From Clavelina lepadiformis (taxonomy: Eukaryota > Chordata > Ascidiacea > Aplousobranchia > Clavelinidae), in assembly GCF_947623445.1 (NCBI RefSeq), contig NC_135245.1, positions 6,207,501-6,271,500 on the forward strand: a DNA stretch of 64,000 nucleotides, read 5' to 3'. The translations under genes were made by a program, and so were the position numbers. Below, in pieces: positions 29,776-40,801 of this stretch. A model generated the notes under the pieces. It did not search any database. It saw nothing but the letters and a program-made list of their open reading frames with translations, and was not told the origin of the DNA. Position 1 is the stretch's first letter. The number at the start of each line of letters is the position of its first letter.

Positions 29776-29866
29776 TCCTTCGAACCGGATTCGAACCAGT
29801 GACCTATGGACTTCTGACTGATATTTCCACTACAGTCCACCGCTCTACCAACTGAGCTATCGAAGG
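29776..29866 (-). tRNA. tRNA-Tyr(GUA)
   Basis: Consensus exons; T4 downstream. Confidence 0.9.
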
Positions 29867-30130
29867 CAAATTCGCAAATCTACAGAAAGCTTTTAAACCA
29901 TATTTTAATGCCACTCAATCAAGGCTTCTTTTAAAAATTTTGGTTAAACGTAAGGTTCTAAGAATTTCATAGTGTCAGAGCCTCTTCAAAGCAATTCATT
30001 TAATACCACAAAATTTTGCAAATTTGAAAAAAAAAGGTTTCAACTTCTGCTTACGATGGTTGAGCTTTAGAAACGAAAAAGTTTCCCAGAATTGTTTGGT
30101 TACACGTTTTATTAAATAACAAAAAGGAAC

Positions 30131-30202
30131 AGGTCTCACCGATATTTGAACTCGGATCGCTGAATTCAAAGTCCTGAGCGCTAACCGTTACACAATGAGA
30201 CC
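30131..30202 (-). tRNA. tRNA-Gln(UUG)
   Basis: TTG; gatatttg, gctgaattc, gagcgct and acacaatg changes. Confidence 0.6.
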
Positions 30203-30287
30203 GACGAGACAACTTTTTATATTGTTGAAATTGAGATACTCTTTTATGTTATTTAGAAGCTGTCAAAATATGTAGCTTGACAAAAAA

Positions 30288-30378
30288 TCCTTCGAACCGG
30301 ATTCGAACCAGTGACCTATGGATTTCTGAATGATATTCCCACTACAGTCCACCGCTTTACAAACTGATCTATCGAAGG
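30288..30378 (-). tRNA. tRNA-Tyr(GUA)
   Basis: D-arm changes cgctttacaaactgatc; intron gaatgat; T6 terminator. Confidence 0.65.
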
Positions 30379-30565
30379 CACATTCGCATAACTACAGATT
30401 GTTTTTAAATCCTATTTTAATGCCACTCAATCGTAGTTTTTTTTCAAAGTATTGGTTAAATGTAAGGTTCAAAGAACTTAAAAGTGTCAGAGCCTCTTCA
30501 AAGCAATTCATTTAATACCACAAAATTTTGCAAATTTCAAAAAAAGTTTCAACTTCTGCTTACGT

Positions 30566-30586
30566 TACCAATTGAGCTATCGAAGG
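30566..30586 (-). pseudogene. tRNA-Tyr 5' stub, deletion-junction monomer 2
   Basis: Same junction as at 12526, including the C-to-T change in accaattgag. Confidence 0.85.
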
Positions 30587-30849
30587 CACATTCGCAAACT
30601 TACAGAAAGCTTTTACATAATATATTAATGCCACTCAATCGAAGTTTCTTTTCAAAGTATTGGTTAAATGTAAGGTTCTAAGAATTTAAAAGTGTCAGAG
30701 CCTCTTTAAAGCAATTCATTTAATACCACAAAATTTAAAAATTTGAAAAAAAAAGGTTTCAACTTCTGCTTACTATGGTTGAGCTTTAAAAACGAAAAAG
30801 TTTCCCAGAATTGTTTGGTTACACGTTTTATTAAATAACAAAATGGAAC

Positions 30850-30921
30850 AGGTCTCACCGATATTTGAACTCGGATCGCAGGATTCAGAGTCCTGAGTGC
30901 TAACCGTTACACCATGAGACC
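30850..30921 (-). tRNA. tRNA-Gln(CUG)
   Basis: T-stem change gatatttg. Confidence 0.75.
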
Positions 30922-31006
30922 GACGAGACAACCTTTTATATAGTACAATTTCAGATACTGTTTTATGTTATTTAGAAGCTGTCAACATATGTAGCTTGAC
31001 AAAAAA

Positions 31007-31097
31007 TCCTTCGAACCGGATTCGAACCAGTGACCTATGGACTTCTGACTGATATTTCCACTACAGTCCACCGCTCTACAAACAGAGCTATCGAAGG
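31007..31097 (-). tRNA. tRNA-Tyr(GUA)
   Basis: aaacagag D-arm variant; T6 terminator. Confidence 0.78.
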
Positions 31098-31358
31098 CAC
31101 ATTCGCAAATCTACAGAAAGCTTTTACATCATATATTAATGCCAATCAATCGAAGTTTCTTTTCAAAGTTTTGGTTAAATGTAATGTTCTAAGAATTTAA
31201 TATTGTCAGACCCTCTTTAAAGCAATTTATTTAATACCACAAAATTTTGCAAATTTCAAAAAAGTTTTCAACTTCTGCTTACGATGGTTGAGTTTTAGAA
31301 ACGAAAAAGTTTCCCAGAGTTGTTTGGTTACACATTTCATTAAAAAACAAAATTGAAC

Positions 31359-31430
31359 ATGTCACACTGAGATTTGAACTCGGATCGTAGGATTCAGAGT
31401 CCTGAGTGCTAACCGTTACACCATGAGACC
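31359..31430 (-). tRNA. tRNA-Gln(CUG), damaged acceptor
   Basis: TGTGACA 3' strand; gatcgtagg change. Confidence 0.45.
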
Positions 31431-31519
31431 GACAAAACAACCTTTTATATTGTTGAAATTGACATACTCTTTTATGTTATTTAGAAGCTGTCAAAATATA
31501 TAGCTTGTTATACCGTATA

Positions 31520-31610
31520 TCCTTCGAACCGGATTCGAACCAGTGACCTATGGATTTCTGACTGATATTCCCACTACAGTCCACCGCTCTACCAACTGAG
31601 CTATCGAAGG
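31520..31610 (-). tRNA. tRNA-Tyr(GUA)
   Basis: Consensus exons; no T4 downstream. Confidence 0.87.
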
Positions 31611-31871
31611 CACATTCGCAAACCTACAGAAAGCTTTTACATTATATATTAATGCCAATCAATCGAACTTTCTTTTCAAAGTATTGGTTAAATGTAAGGT
31701 TTTAAGAATTTGAAAGTGTCAGAGCCACTTCAAAGCAATTCATTTAATACAACAAAATTTTGCAAATTTCAAAAAAGGTTTCAACTTCTGCTTACGATGG
31801 TTGAGTTTTAGAAACGAAAAAGTTTCCCAGAGTTGTTTGGTTACACATTTCATTAAAAAACAAAATGGAAC

Positions 31872-31943
31872 AGGTCTCACTGAGATTTGAACTCGGATCG
31901 CAGGATTCAGAGTCCTGAGTGCTAACCGTTACACCATGAGACC
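31872..31943 (-). tRNA. tRNA-Gln(CUG)
   Basis: One T-stem C-A mismatch. Confidence 0.8.
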
Positions 31944-32032
31944 GACGAGACAACATTTTATATAATACAATTTGAGATACTGTTTTATGTTATTTACAAG
32001 CTGTCAACATATGTGGCTTGTTATTCTGTACA

Positions 32033-32123
32033 TCCTTTGAACCGGATTCGAACCAGTGACCTATGGATTTCTTACTGATATTTCCACTATAGTCCACCGC
32101 TCTACCAACTGAGCTATCGAAGG
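32033..32123 (-). tRNA. tRNA-Tyr(AUA)
   Basis: ATA; acceptor change cctttg; no T4 downstream. Confidence 0.65.
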
Positions 32124-32385
32124 CACATTCGAAAATCTACAGAAAGCTTTTAAAGCATATTTTAATGCCATTCAATCGAACTTTCTTTTCAATTTTTTGG
32201 TTAAATGTAAGGTTCTGGGAATTTAAAAGTGTCAGGGCTTCTTCAAAGCAATTCATTTAATACCAAAAAATATTGCAAATTTCAAAAATGGTTTTAACTT
32301 CTGCTTACGATGGTTGAGTTTTAGAAACGAAAAAGATTCACAGAGTTTGTTTGGTTACACATTTCATTAAATAACAAAAAGGAAC

Positions 32386-32457
32386 AGGTCTCACCGAGAT
32401 TTGAACTCGGATCGCAGGATTCAGAGTCCTGAGTGCTAACCGTTACACCATGAGACC
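32386..32457 (-). tRNA. tRNA-Gln(CUG)
   Basis: Consensus copy. Confidence 0.92.
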
Positions 32458-32541
32458 GACGAGACAACATTTTATATAGTACAATTTGAGATACTGTTTT
32501 ATGTTATTTAGTAGCTGTCAACATATGTAGTTGACATAAAA

Positions 32542-32632
32542 TCCTTCGAACCGGATTCGAACCAGTGACCTATGGACTTCTGACTGATATTTCCACTACA
32601 GTCCACCGCTCTACCAACTGAGCTATCGAAGG
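32542..32632 (-). tRNA. tRNA-Tyr(GUA)
   Basis: Consensus exons; T4 downstream. Confidence 0.9.
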
Positions 32633-32894
32633 CACATTCGCAAATCTACAGAAAGCTTTTAAACCATATTTTAATGCCACTCAATCGAAGTTTCTTTTCA
32701 AAGTATTGGTTAAATGTAAGGTTATAAGGATTTAAACGTGTCAGAGTCTCTTTAATGCAATTCATTTAATACCACAAATTTTGCAAATTAAAAAAAAAAG
32801 GTTTAAACTTTTGCTTACGATGGTTGAGTTTTAGAAACGAAAAAGTTTCCCAGTATTGTTTGGTTACACATTTTATTAAATAACAAAAAGAAAC

Positions 32895-32966
32895 AGGTCT
32901 CACTGAGATTTGAACTCGGATCGCAGGATTCAGAGTCCTGAGTGCTAACCGTTACACCATGAGACC
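32895..32966 (-). tRNA. tRNA-Gln(CUG)
   Basis: One T-stem C-A mismatch. Confidence 0.8.
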
Positions 32967-33055
32967 GACAAAACAACATTTTATATTGTTGAAATTCACA
33001 TACTCTTTTATGTTATTCAGAAGCTGTCAAAATATATAACTTGTTATATTGTATA

Positions 33056-33146
33056 TCCTTCGAACCGGATTCGAACCATTGACCTATGGATTTCTGACTG
33101 ATATTTCCACTACAGTCCACCGCTCTACAAACAGAGCTATCGAAGG
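33056..33146 (-). tRNA. tRNA-Tyr(GUA)
   Basis: attgacc and aaacagag changes; no T4 downstream. Confidence 0.7.
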
Positions 33147-33407
33147 CACATTCGCAAGCCTACAGAAAGCTTTTACATCATATATTAATGCCAATCAATC
33201 GAAGTTTCTTTTCAAAGTTTTGGTTAAATGTAATGTTCTAAGAATTTAATATTGTCAGACCCTCTTTAAAGCAATTTATTTAATACCACAAAATTTTGCA
33301 AATTTCAAAAAAGGTTTCAACTTCTGCTTACGATGGTTGAGCTTTAGAAACGAAAAAGTTTCCCAGAATTGTTTTGTTACACATTTCATTAAAAAACAAA
33401 ATGGAAC

Positions 33408-33479
33408 AGGTCTCACCGAGATTTGAACTCGGATCGCAGGATTCAGAGTCCTGAGTGCTAACCGTTACACCATGAGACC
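33408..33479 (-). tRNA. tRNA-Gln(CUG)
   Basis: Consensus copy. Confidence 0.92.
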
Positions 33480-33564
33480 AACAAAACAACATTTTATATT
33501 GTTGAAATTAACATACTCTTTAATGTTATTAAGAAGCTGTCAACATATGTAGCTTGACAAAAAA

Positions 33565-33655
33565 TCCTTCAAACAGGATTCGAACCAGTGACCTATGGTT
33601 TTCTTACTGATATTTCCACTACAGTCCACCGCTCTACCAACTGAGCTATCGAAGG
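33565..33655 (-). tRNA. tRNA-Tyr(GUA)
   Basis: ccttcaaacagg subtype; ctatggtttt anticodon-stem change; T6 terminator. Confidence 0.7.
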
Positions 33656-33920
33656 CACATTCGCAAACCTAGACAAAGCTTTTACATGATATATAAAATG
33701 CCAATCAATCAAAGTTTCTTTTCAAAGTTTTGGTTAAATGTAAGGTTCTAAGAATTTAAAAGAGTCAGAGCCTCTTTAAAGCAATTCATTTAATACCACA
33801 ACATTTTGTAAATTTCAAAAAAAAGGTTTCAACTTCTGCTTACGATGGTTGAGCTTTAGAAACGAAAAAGTTTCCCAGAGTTTGTTTGATTACACATTTC
33901 AATAAATAACAAAAAGGAAC

Positions 33921-33992
33921 AGGTCTCACCGAGATTTGAACTCGGATCGCAGGATTCAAAGTCCTGAGTGCTAACCGTTACACCATGAGACC
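33921..33992 (-). tRNA. tRNA-Gln(UUG)
   Basis: TTG; consensus. Confidence 0.9.
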
Positions 33993-34076
33993 GACGAGAC
34001 AACATTTTATATTGTTGAAATTGAGTTACTCTTTTATGTTATTAAGAATCTGTCAAAGTATTTAGTTTCTTTTACA

Positions 34077-34167
34077 TCCTTCGAACCGGATTCGAACCAG
34101 TAAACTATGGATTTCTGACTGATATTTCCACTACAGTCCACCGCTCTACCAACTGAGCTATCGAAGG
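34077..34167 (-). tRNA. tRNA-Tyr(GUA)
   Basis: cagtaaacta subtype; no T4 downstream. Confidence 0.82.
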
Positions 34168-34428
34168 CACATTCGCATAACTACAGATTGTTTTTAAATA
34201 ATATTTTTATGCCACTCAATCGAAGTTTCTTTTCAAAGTATTGATTAAATGCAAGGTTCTAAGAATTTAAAAATGTCAGAGCCTCTTCAAAGCAATTCAT
34301 TTAATACCACAAAATTTTGCAAATTTCAAAAAAGGTTTCAACTTCTGCTTACGATGGTTGAGTTTTAGAAACGAAAAAGTTTCCCAGAGTTGTTTGGTTA
34401 CACATTTCATTAAATAACAAAAAGGAAC

Positions 34429-34500
34429 AGGTCTCACCGACATTTGAACTCGAAAGGCAGGATTCAGAGTCCTGAGTGCTAACCGTTACACCATGAGACC
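34429..34500 (-). tRNA. tRNA-Gln(CUG)
   Basis: cgaaagg T-stem subtype. Confidence 0.62.
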
Positions 34501-34585
34501 GACGAGACAACCTTTTATATAGTACAATTTGAGATACTGTTTTATGTTATTTAGAAGCTGTCAACATATGTAGCTTGACAAAAAT

Positions 34586-34676
34586 TTCTTCGAACCGTAT
34601 TTGAACCAGTGACCTATGGATTTCTGACTGATATTTCCAATATAGTCCACCGCTCTACCAATTGAGCTATCGAAGG
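34586..34676 (-). tRNA. tRNA-Tyr(AUA)
   Basis: ATA, T37; T-arm ccgtatttgaac; T5 downstream. Confidence 0.55.
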
Positions 34677-34939
34677 TACATTCGCATACCTAAAGAAAGC
34701 TATTACATCATATATTAATGCCACTCAGTCGAAGTTTCTTTTCAAAGTTTTAGTTAAATGTAAGATTCTGAGAATTTAAAAGTGTCAGGGCCTCTTCAAA
34801 GCAATTCATTTAATACCACAAAATTTTGCAAATTTGAAAAAAAAGGTTTCAACTTCTGCTTACGATGGTTGGGTTTTAGAAACGAAAAAGTGTCCCAGAG
34901 TTGTTTGGTTACACATTTTATTAAAAAACAAAATGGAAC

Positions 34940-35011
34940 AGGTCTCACCGAGATTTGAACTCGGCTCGCAAAATTCAGAGTCCTGAGTGCTAACCGTTAC
35001 ACCATGAGACC
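34940..35011 (-). tRNA. tRNA-Gln(CUG)
   Basis: cggctcgcaaaattc changes in variable loop and anticodon stem. Confidence 0.68.
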
Positions 35012-35096
35012 GACGAGACAACATTTTATATTGTTGAAATTAAGATACTCTTTTATGTGATTAAGAAGCTGTCAAAATATGTAGCTTGACAAGAAA

Positions 35097-35187
35097 TCCT
35101 TCGAACCGGATTCGAAACAGTGACCTATGGATTTCTGACTGATATTTCCACTACAGTCCACCGCTCTACCAACTGAGCTATCGAAGG
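35097..35187 (-). tRNA. tRNA-Tyr(GUA)
   Basis: T-stem change gaaacag; no T4 downstream. Confidence 0.75.
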
Positions 35188-35448
35188 CACATTCGCAAAT
35201 CTACAGAAACCTTTTAAACCATATATTAATGCCACTCAATTCAAGTTTCTTTTCAAAGTTTTGGTTAAATGTAAGGTTCTAAGAATTTAATATTGTCAGA
35301 GCCTCTTTAAAGCAATTTATTTAATACCACAAAATTTTGCAAATTTAAAAAAAGGTTTCAACTTCTGCTTACGATGGTTGAGTTTTAGAAACCAAAGTGT
35401 TTCCCAGAATTGTTTGGATACACATTTTATTAAATAACAAAAAGAAAA

Positions 35449-35520
35449 AGGTCTCACCGAGATTTGAACTCGGATCGCAGGATTCAAAGTCCTGAGTGCT
35501 AACCGTTACACCATGAGACC
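35449..35520 (-). tRNA. tRNA-Gln(UUG)
   Basis: TTG; consensus. Confidence 0.9.
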
Positions 35521-35604
35521 GACAAGACAACATTTTATATTGTTGAAATTGAGTTACTCTTTTATGTTATTAAGAAGCTGTCAAATTATGAAGTTTCTTT
35601 TACA

Positions 35605-35695
35605 TCCTTCGAACCGGATTCGAACCAGTGACCTATGGATTTCTGACTGATATTTCCACTACAGTCCACCGCTCTACTAACTGAGCTATCGAAGG
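35605..35695 (-). tRNA. tRNA-Tyr(GUA)
   Basis: ctactaactg D-loop subtype; no T4 downstream. Confidence 0.85.
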
Positions 35696-35956
35696 CACAT
35701 TCGCAAATCTACAGAAACCTTTTAAATCATATATTAATGCCACTCAATCGAAGTTTCTTTTCAAAGTTTTGGTTAAATGTAAGGTTCTAAGAATTTAATA
35801 TTGTCAGAGCCTCTTTAAAGCAATTTATTTAATACCACAAAATTTTGAAAATTTCAAAAAAGGTTTCAACTTCTGCTTACAATGGTTGAGCTTTAAAAAC
35901 GAAAAAGTTTCCCAGAATTGTTTGGTTACACGTTTTATTAAATAACAAAATGGAAC

Positions 35957-36028
35957 AGGTCTCACCGATATTTGAACTCGGATCGCAGGATTCAGAGTCC
36001 TGAGTGCTAACCGTTACACCATGAGACC
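35957..36028 (-). tRNA. tRNA-Gln(CUG)
   Basis: Partner of 30850; gatatttg. Confidence 0.75.
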
Positions 36029-36113
36029 GACGAGACAACCTTTTATATAGTACAATTTCAGATACTGTTTTATGTTATTTAGAAGCTGTCAACATATGTA
36101 GCTTGACAAAAAA

Positions 36114-36204
36114 TCCTTCGAACCGGATTCGAACCAGTGACCTATGGACTTCTGACTGATATTTCCACTACAGTCCACCGCTCTACAAACAGAGCTATCG
36201 AAGG
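36114..36204 (-). tRNA. tRNA-Tyr(GUA)
   Basis: Partner of 31007; aaacagag; T6 terminator. Confidence 0.78.
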
Positions 36205-36465
36205 CACATTCGCAAATCTACAGAAAGCTTTTACATCATATATTAATGCCAATCAATCGAAGTTTCTTTTCAAAGTTTTGGTTAAATGTAATGTTCTAAG
36301 AATTTAATATTGTCAGACCCTCTTTAAAGCAATTTATTTAATACCACAAAATTTTGCAAATTTCAAAAAAGTTTTCAACTTCTGCTTACGATGGTTGAGT
36401 TTTAGAAACGAAAAAGTTTCCCAGACTTGTTTGGTTACACATTTCATTAAAAAACAAAATTGAAC

Positions 36466-36537
36466 ATGTCACACTGAGATTTGAACTCGGATCGCAGGAT
36501 TCAGAGTCCTGAGTGCTAACCGTTACACCATGAGACC
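36466..36537 (-). tRNA. tRNA-Gln(CUG), damaged acceptor
   Basis: Partner of 31359; TGTGACA 3' strand. Confidence 0.45.
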
Positions 36538-36626
36538 GACAAAACAACCTTTTATATTGTTGAAATTGACATACTCTTTTATGTTATTTAGAAGCTGTCA
36601 AAATATATAGCTTGTTATACCGTATA

Positions 36627-36717
36627 TCCTTCGAACCGGATTCGAACCAGTGACCTATGGATTTCTGACTGATATTCCCACTACAGTCCACCGCTCTACC
36701 AACTGAGCTATCGAAGG
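36627..36717 (-). tRNA. tRNA-Tyr(GUA)
   Basis: Consensus exons; no T4 downstream. Confidence 0.87.
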
Positions 36718-36978
36718 CACATTCGCAAACCTACAGAAAGCTTTTACATTATATATTAATGCCAATCAATCGAACTTTCTTTTCAAAGTATTGGTTAAAT
36801 GTAAGGTTTTAAGAATTTGAAAGTGTCAGAGCCACTTCAAAGCAATTCATTTAATACAACAAAATTTTGCAAATTTCAAAAAAGGTTTCAACTTCTGCTT
36901 ACGATGGTTGAGTTTTAGAAACGAAAAAGTTTCCCAGAGTTGTTTGGTTACACATTTCATTAAAAAACAAAATGGAAC

Positions 36979-37050
36979 AGGTCTCACTGAGATTTGAACT
37001 CGGATCGCAGGATTCAGAGTCCTGAGTGCTAACCGTTACACCATGAGACC
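36979..37050 (-). tRNA. tRNA-Gln(CUG)
   Basis: One T-stem C-A mismatch. Confidence 0.8.
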
Positions 37051-37139
37051 GACGAGACAACATTTTATATAATACAATTTGAGATACTGTTTTATGTTAT
37101 TTACAAGCTGTCAACATATGTGGCTTGTTATTCTGTACA

Positions 37140-37230
37140 TCCTTTGAACCGGATTCGAACCAGTGACCTATGGATTTCTTACTGATATTTCCACTATAGT
37201 CCACCGCTCTACCAACTGAGCTATCGAAGG
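37140..37230 (-). tRNA. tRNA-Tyr(AUA)
   Basis: Partner of 32033; ATA; no T4 downstream. Confidence 0.65.
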
Positions 37231-37492
37231 CACATTCGAAAATCTACAGAAAGCTTTTAAAGCATATTTTAATGCCATTCAATCGAACTTTCTTTTCAAT
37301 TTTTTGGTTAAATGTAAGGTTCTGGGAATTTAAAAGTGTCAGGGCTTCTTCAAAGCAATTCATTTAATACCAAAAAATATTGCAAATTTCAAAAATGGTT
37401 TTAACTTCTGCTTACGATGGTTGAGTTTTAGAAACGAAAAAGATTCACAGAGTTTGTTTGGTTACACATTTCATTAAATAACAAAAAGGAAC

Positions 37493-37564
37493 AGGTCTCA
37501 CCGAGATTTGAACTCGGATCGCAGGATTCAGAGTCCTGAGTGCTAACCGTTACACCATGAGACC
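37493..37564 (-). tRNA. tRNA-Gln(CUG)
   Basis: Consensus copy. Confidence 0.92.
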
Positions 37565-37648
37565 GACGAGACAACATTTTATATAGTACAATTTGAGATA
37601 CTGTTTTATGTTATTTAGTAGCTGTCAACATATGTAGTTGACATAAAA

Positions 37649-37739
37649 TCCTTCGAACCGGATTCGAACCAGTGACCTATGGACTTCTGACTGATATTTC
37701 CACTACAGTCCACCGCTCTACCAACTGAGCTATCGAAGG
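37649..37739 (-). tRNA. tRNA-Tyr(GUA)
   Basis: Consensus exons; T4 downstream. Confidence 0.9.
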
Positions 37740-38001
37740 CACATTCGCAAATCTACAGAAAGCTTTTAAACCATATTTTAATGCCACTCAATCGAAGTTT
37801 CTTTTCAAAGTATTGGTTAAATGTAAGGTTATAAGGATTTAAACGTGTCAGAGTCTCTTTAATGCAATTCATTTAATACCACAAATTTTGCAAATTAAAA
37901 AAAAAAGGTTTAAACTTTTGCTTACGATGGTTGAGTTTTAGAAACGAAAAAGTTTCCCAGTATTGTTTGGTTACACATTTTATTAAATAACAAAAAGAAA
38001 C

Positions 38002-38073
38002 AGGTCTCACTGAGATTTGAACTCGGATCGCAGGATTCAGAGTCCTGAGTGCTAACCGTTACACCATGAGACC
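38002..38073 (-). tRNA. tRNA-Gln(CUG)
   Basis: One T-stem C-A mismatch. Confidence 0.8.
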
Positions 38074-38162
38074 GACAAAACAACATTTTATATTGTTGAA
38101 ATTCACAAACTCTTTTATGTTATTCAGAAGCTGTCAAAATATATAACTTGTTATATTGTATA

Positions 38163-38253
38163 TCCTTCGAACCGGATTCGAACCATTGACCTATGGATTT
38201 CTGACTGATATTTCCACTACAGTCCACCGCTCTACAAACAGAGCTATCGAAGG
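38163..38253 (-). tRNA. tRNA-Tyr(GUA)
   Basis: attgacc and aaacagag; no T4 downstream. Confidence 0.7.
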
Positions 38254-38514
38254 CACATTCGCAAGCCTACAGAAAGCTTTTACATCATATATTAATGCCA
38301 ATCAATCGAAGTTTCTTTTCAAAGTTTTGGTTAAATGTAATGTTCTAAGAATTTAATATTGTCAGACCCTCTTTAAAGCAATTCATTTAATACCACAAAA
38401 TTTTGCAAATTTCAAAAAAGGTTTCAACTTCTGCTTACGATGGTTGAGCTTTAGAAACGAAAAAGTTTCCCAGAATTGTTTTGTTACACATTTCATTAAA
38501 AAACAAAATGGAAC

Positions 38515-38586
38515 AGGTCTCACCGAGATTTGAACTCGGATCGCAGGATTCAGAGTCCTGAGTGCTAACCGTTACACCATGAGACC
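38515..38586 (-). tRNA. tRNA-Gln(CUG)
   Basis: Consensus copy. Confidence 0.92.
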
Positions 38587-38671
38587 AACAAAACAACATT
38601 TTATATTGTTGAAATTAACATACTCTTTAATGTTATTAAGAAGCTGTCAACATATGTAGCTTGACAAAAAA

Positions 38672-38762
38672 TCCTTCAAACAAGATTCGAACCAGTGACC
38701 TATGGTTTTCTTACTGATATTTCCACTACAGTCCACCGCTCTACCAACTGAGCTATCGAAGG
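38672..38762 (-). tRNA. tRNA-Tyr(GUA)
   Basis: ccttcaaacaag and ctatggtttt changes; T6 terminator. Confidence 0.62.
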
Positions 38763-39027
38763 CACATTCGCAAACCTAGACAAAGCTTTTACATGATATA
38801 TAAAATGCCAATCAATCAAAGTTTCTTTTCAAAGTTTTGGTTAAATGTAAGGTTCTAAGAATTTAAAAGAGTCAGAGCCTCTTTAAAGCAATTCATTTAA
38901 TACCACAACATTTTGTAAATTTCAAAAAAAAAGTTTCAACTTCTGCTTACGATGGTTGAGCTTTAGAAACGAAAAAGTTTCCCAGAGTTTGTTTGATTAC
39001 ACATTTCATTAAATAACAAAAAGGAAC

Positions 39028-39099
39028 AGGTCTCACCGAGATTTGAACTCGGATCGCAGGATTCAAAGTCCTGAGTGCTAACCGTTACACCATGAGACC
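39028..39099 (-). tRNA. tRNA-Gln(UUG)
   Basis: TTG; consensus. Confidence 0.9.
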
Positions 39100-39183
39100 G
39101 ACGAGACAACATTTTATATTGTTGAAATTGAGTTACTCTTTTATGTTATTAAGAATCTGTCAAAGTATTTAGTTTCTTTTACA

Positions 39184-39274
39184 TCCTTCGAACCGGATTC
39201 GAACCAGTAAACTATGGATTTCTGACTGATATTTCCACTACAGTCCACCGCTCTACCAACTGAGCTATCGAAGG
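39184..39274 (-). tRNA. tRNA-Tyr(GUA)
   Basis: cagtaaacta subtype; no T4 downstream. Confidence 0.82.
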
Positions 39275-39535
39275 CACATTCGCATAACTACAGATTGTTT
39301 TTAAATAATATTTTTATGCCACTCAATCGAAGTTTCTTTTCAAAGTATTGATTAAATGCAAGGTTCTAAGAATTTAAAAATGTCAGAGCCTCTTCAAAGC
39401 AATTCATTTAATACCACAAAATTTTGCAAATTTCAAAAAAGGTTTCAACTTCTGCTTACGATGGTTGAGTTTTAGAAACGAAAAAGTTTCCCAGAGTTGT
39501 TTGGTTACACATTTCATTAAATAACAAAAAGGAAC

Positions 39536-39607
39536 AGGTCTCACCGACATTTGAACTCGAAAGGCAGGATTCAGAGTCCTGAGTGCTAACCGTTACACCA
39601 TGAGACC
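39536..39607 (-). tRNA. tRNA-Gln(CUG)
   Basis: cgaaagg T-stem subtype. Confidence 0.62.
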
Positions 39608-39692
39608 GACGAGACAACCTTTTATATAGTACAATTTGAGATACTGTTTTATGTTATTTAGAAGCTGTCAACATATGTAGCTTGACAAAAAA

Positions 39693-39783
39693 TTCTTCGA
39701 ACCGTATTTGAACCAGTGACCTATGGATTTCTGACTGATATTTCCAATATAGTCCACCGCTCTACCAATTGAGCTATCGAAGG
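39693..39783 (-). tRNA. tRNA-Tyr(AUA)
   Basis: ATA, T37; ccgtatttgaac; T6 terminator. Confidence 0.55.
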
Positions 39784-40045
39784 TACATTCGCATACCTAA
39801 AGAAAGCTATTACATCATATATTAATGCCACTCAATCGAAGTTTCTTTTCAAAGTTTTAGTTAAATGTAAGATTCTGAGAATTTAAAAGTGTCAGGGCCT
39901 CTTCAAAGCAATTCATTTAATACCACAAAATTTGCAAATTTGAAAAAAAAGGTTTCAACTTCTGCTTACGATGGTTGGGTTTTAGAAACGAAAAAGTGTC
40001 CCAGAGTTGTTTGGTTACACATTTTATTAAAAAACAAAAAGGAAC

Positions 40046-40117
40046 AGGTCTCACCGAGATTTGAACTCGGCTCGCAAAATTCAGAGTCCTGAGTGCTAAC
40101 CGTTACACCATGAGACC
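40046..40117 (-). tRNA. tRNA-Gln(CUG)
   Basis: cggctcgcaaaattc subtype. Confidence 0.68.
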
Positions 40118-40202
40118 GACAAGACAACATTTTATATTGTTGAAATTAAGATACTCTTTTATGTTATTAAGAAGCTGTCAAAATATGTAGCTTGACAAGA
40201 AA

Positions 40203-40293
40203 TCCTTCGAACCGGATTCGAAACAGTGACCTATGGATTTCTGACTGATATTTCCACTACAGTCCACCGCTCTACCAACTGAGCTATCGAAGG
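40203..40293 (-). tRNA. tRNA-Tyr(GUA)
   Basis: gaaacag change; no T4 downstream. Confidence 0.75.
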
Positions 40294-40554
40294 CACATTC
40301 GCAAATCTACAGAAACCTTTTAAACCATATATTAATGCCACTCAATTCAAGTTTCTTTTCAAAGTTTTGGTTAAATGTAAGGTTCTAAGAATTTAATATT
40401 GTCAGAGCCTCTTTAAAGCAATTTATTTAATACCACAAAATTTTGCAAATTTAAAAAAAGGTTTCAACTTCTGCTTACGATGGTTGAGTTTTAGAAACCA
40501 AAGTGTTTCCCAGAATTGTTTGGATACACATTTTATTAAATAACAAAAAGAAAA

Positions 40555-40626
40555 AGGTCTCACCGAGATTTGAACTCGGATCGCAGGATTCAAAGTCCTG
40601 AGTGCTAACCGTTACACCATGAGACC
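40555..40626 (-). tRNA. tRNA-Gln(UUG)
   Basis: TTG; consensus. Confidence 0.9.
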
Positions 40627-40710
40627 GACAAGACAACATTTTATATTGTTGAAATTGAGTTACTCTTTTATGTTATTAAGAAGCTGTCAAATTATGAAGT
40701 TTCTTTTACA

Positions 40711-40801
40711 TCCTTCGAGCCGGATTCGAACCAGTGACCTATGGATTTCTGACTGATATTTCCACTACAGTCCACCGCTCTACTAACTGAGCTATCGAAG
40801 G
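40711..40801 (-). tRNA. tRNA-Tyr(GUA)
   Basis: ccttcgagcc change; ctactaactg; no T4 downstream. Confidence 0.78.

Larger units (their letters stand above)
30776..35882. repeat. Higher-order repeat, 10 dimers, 5107-bp offset, copy 1
   Basis: Near-identical tandem partner at 35883-40989. Divergence resumes just before 30776 and just after 40989, so the tandem duplication breakpoints lie in the spacer near the block gcttacaatgg/gcttactatgg. Confidence 0.9.
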
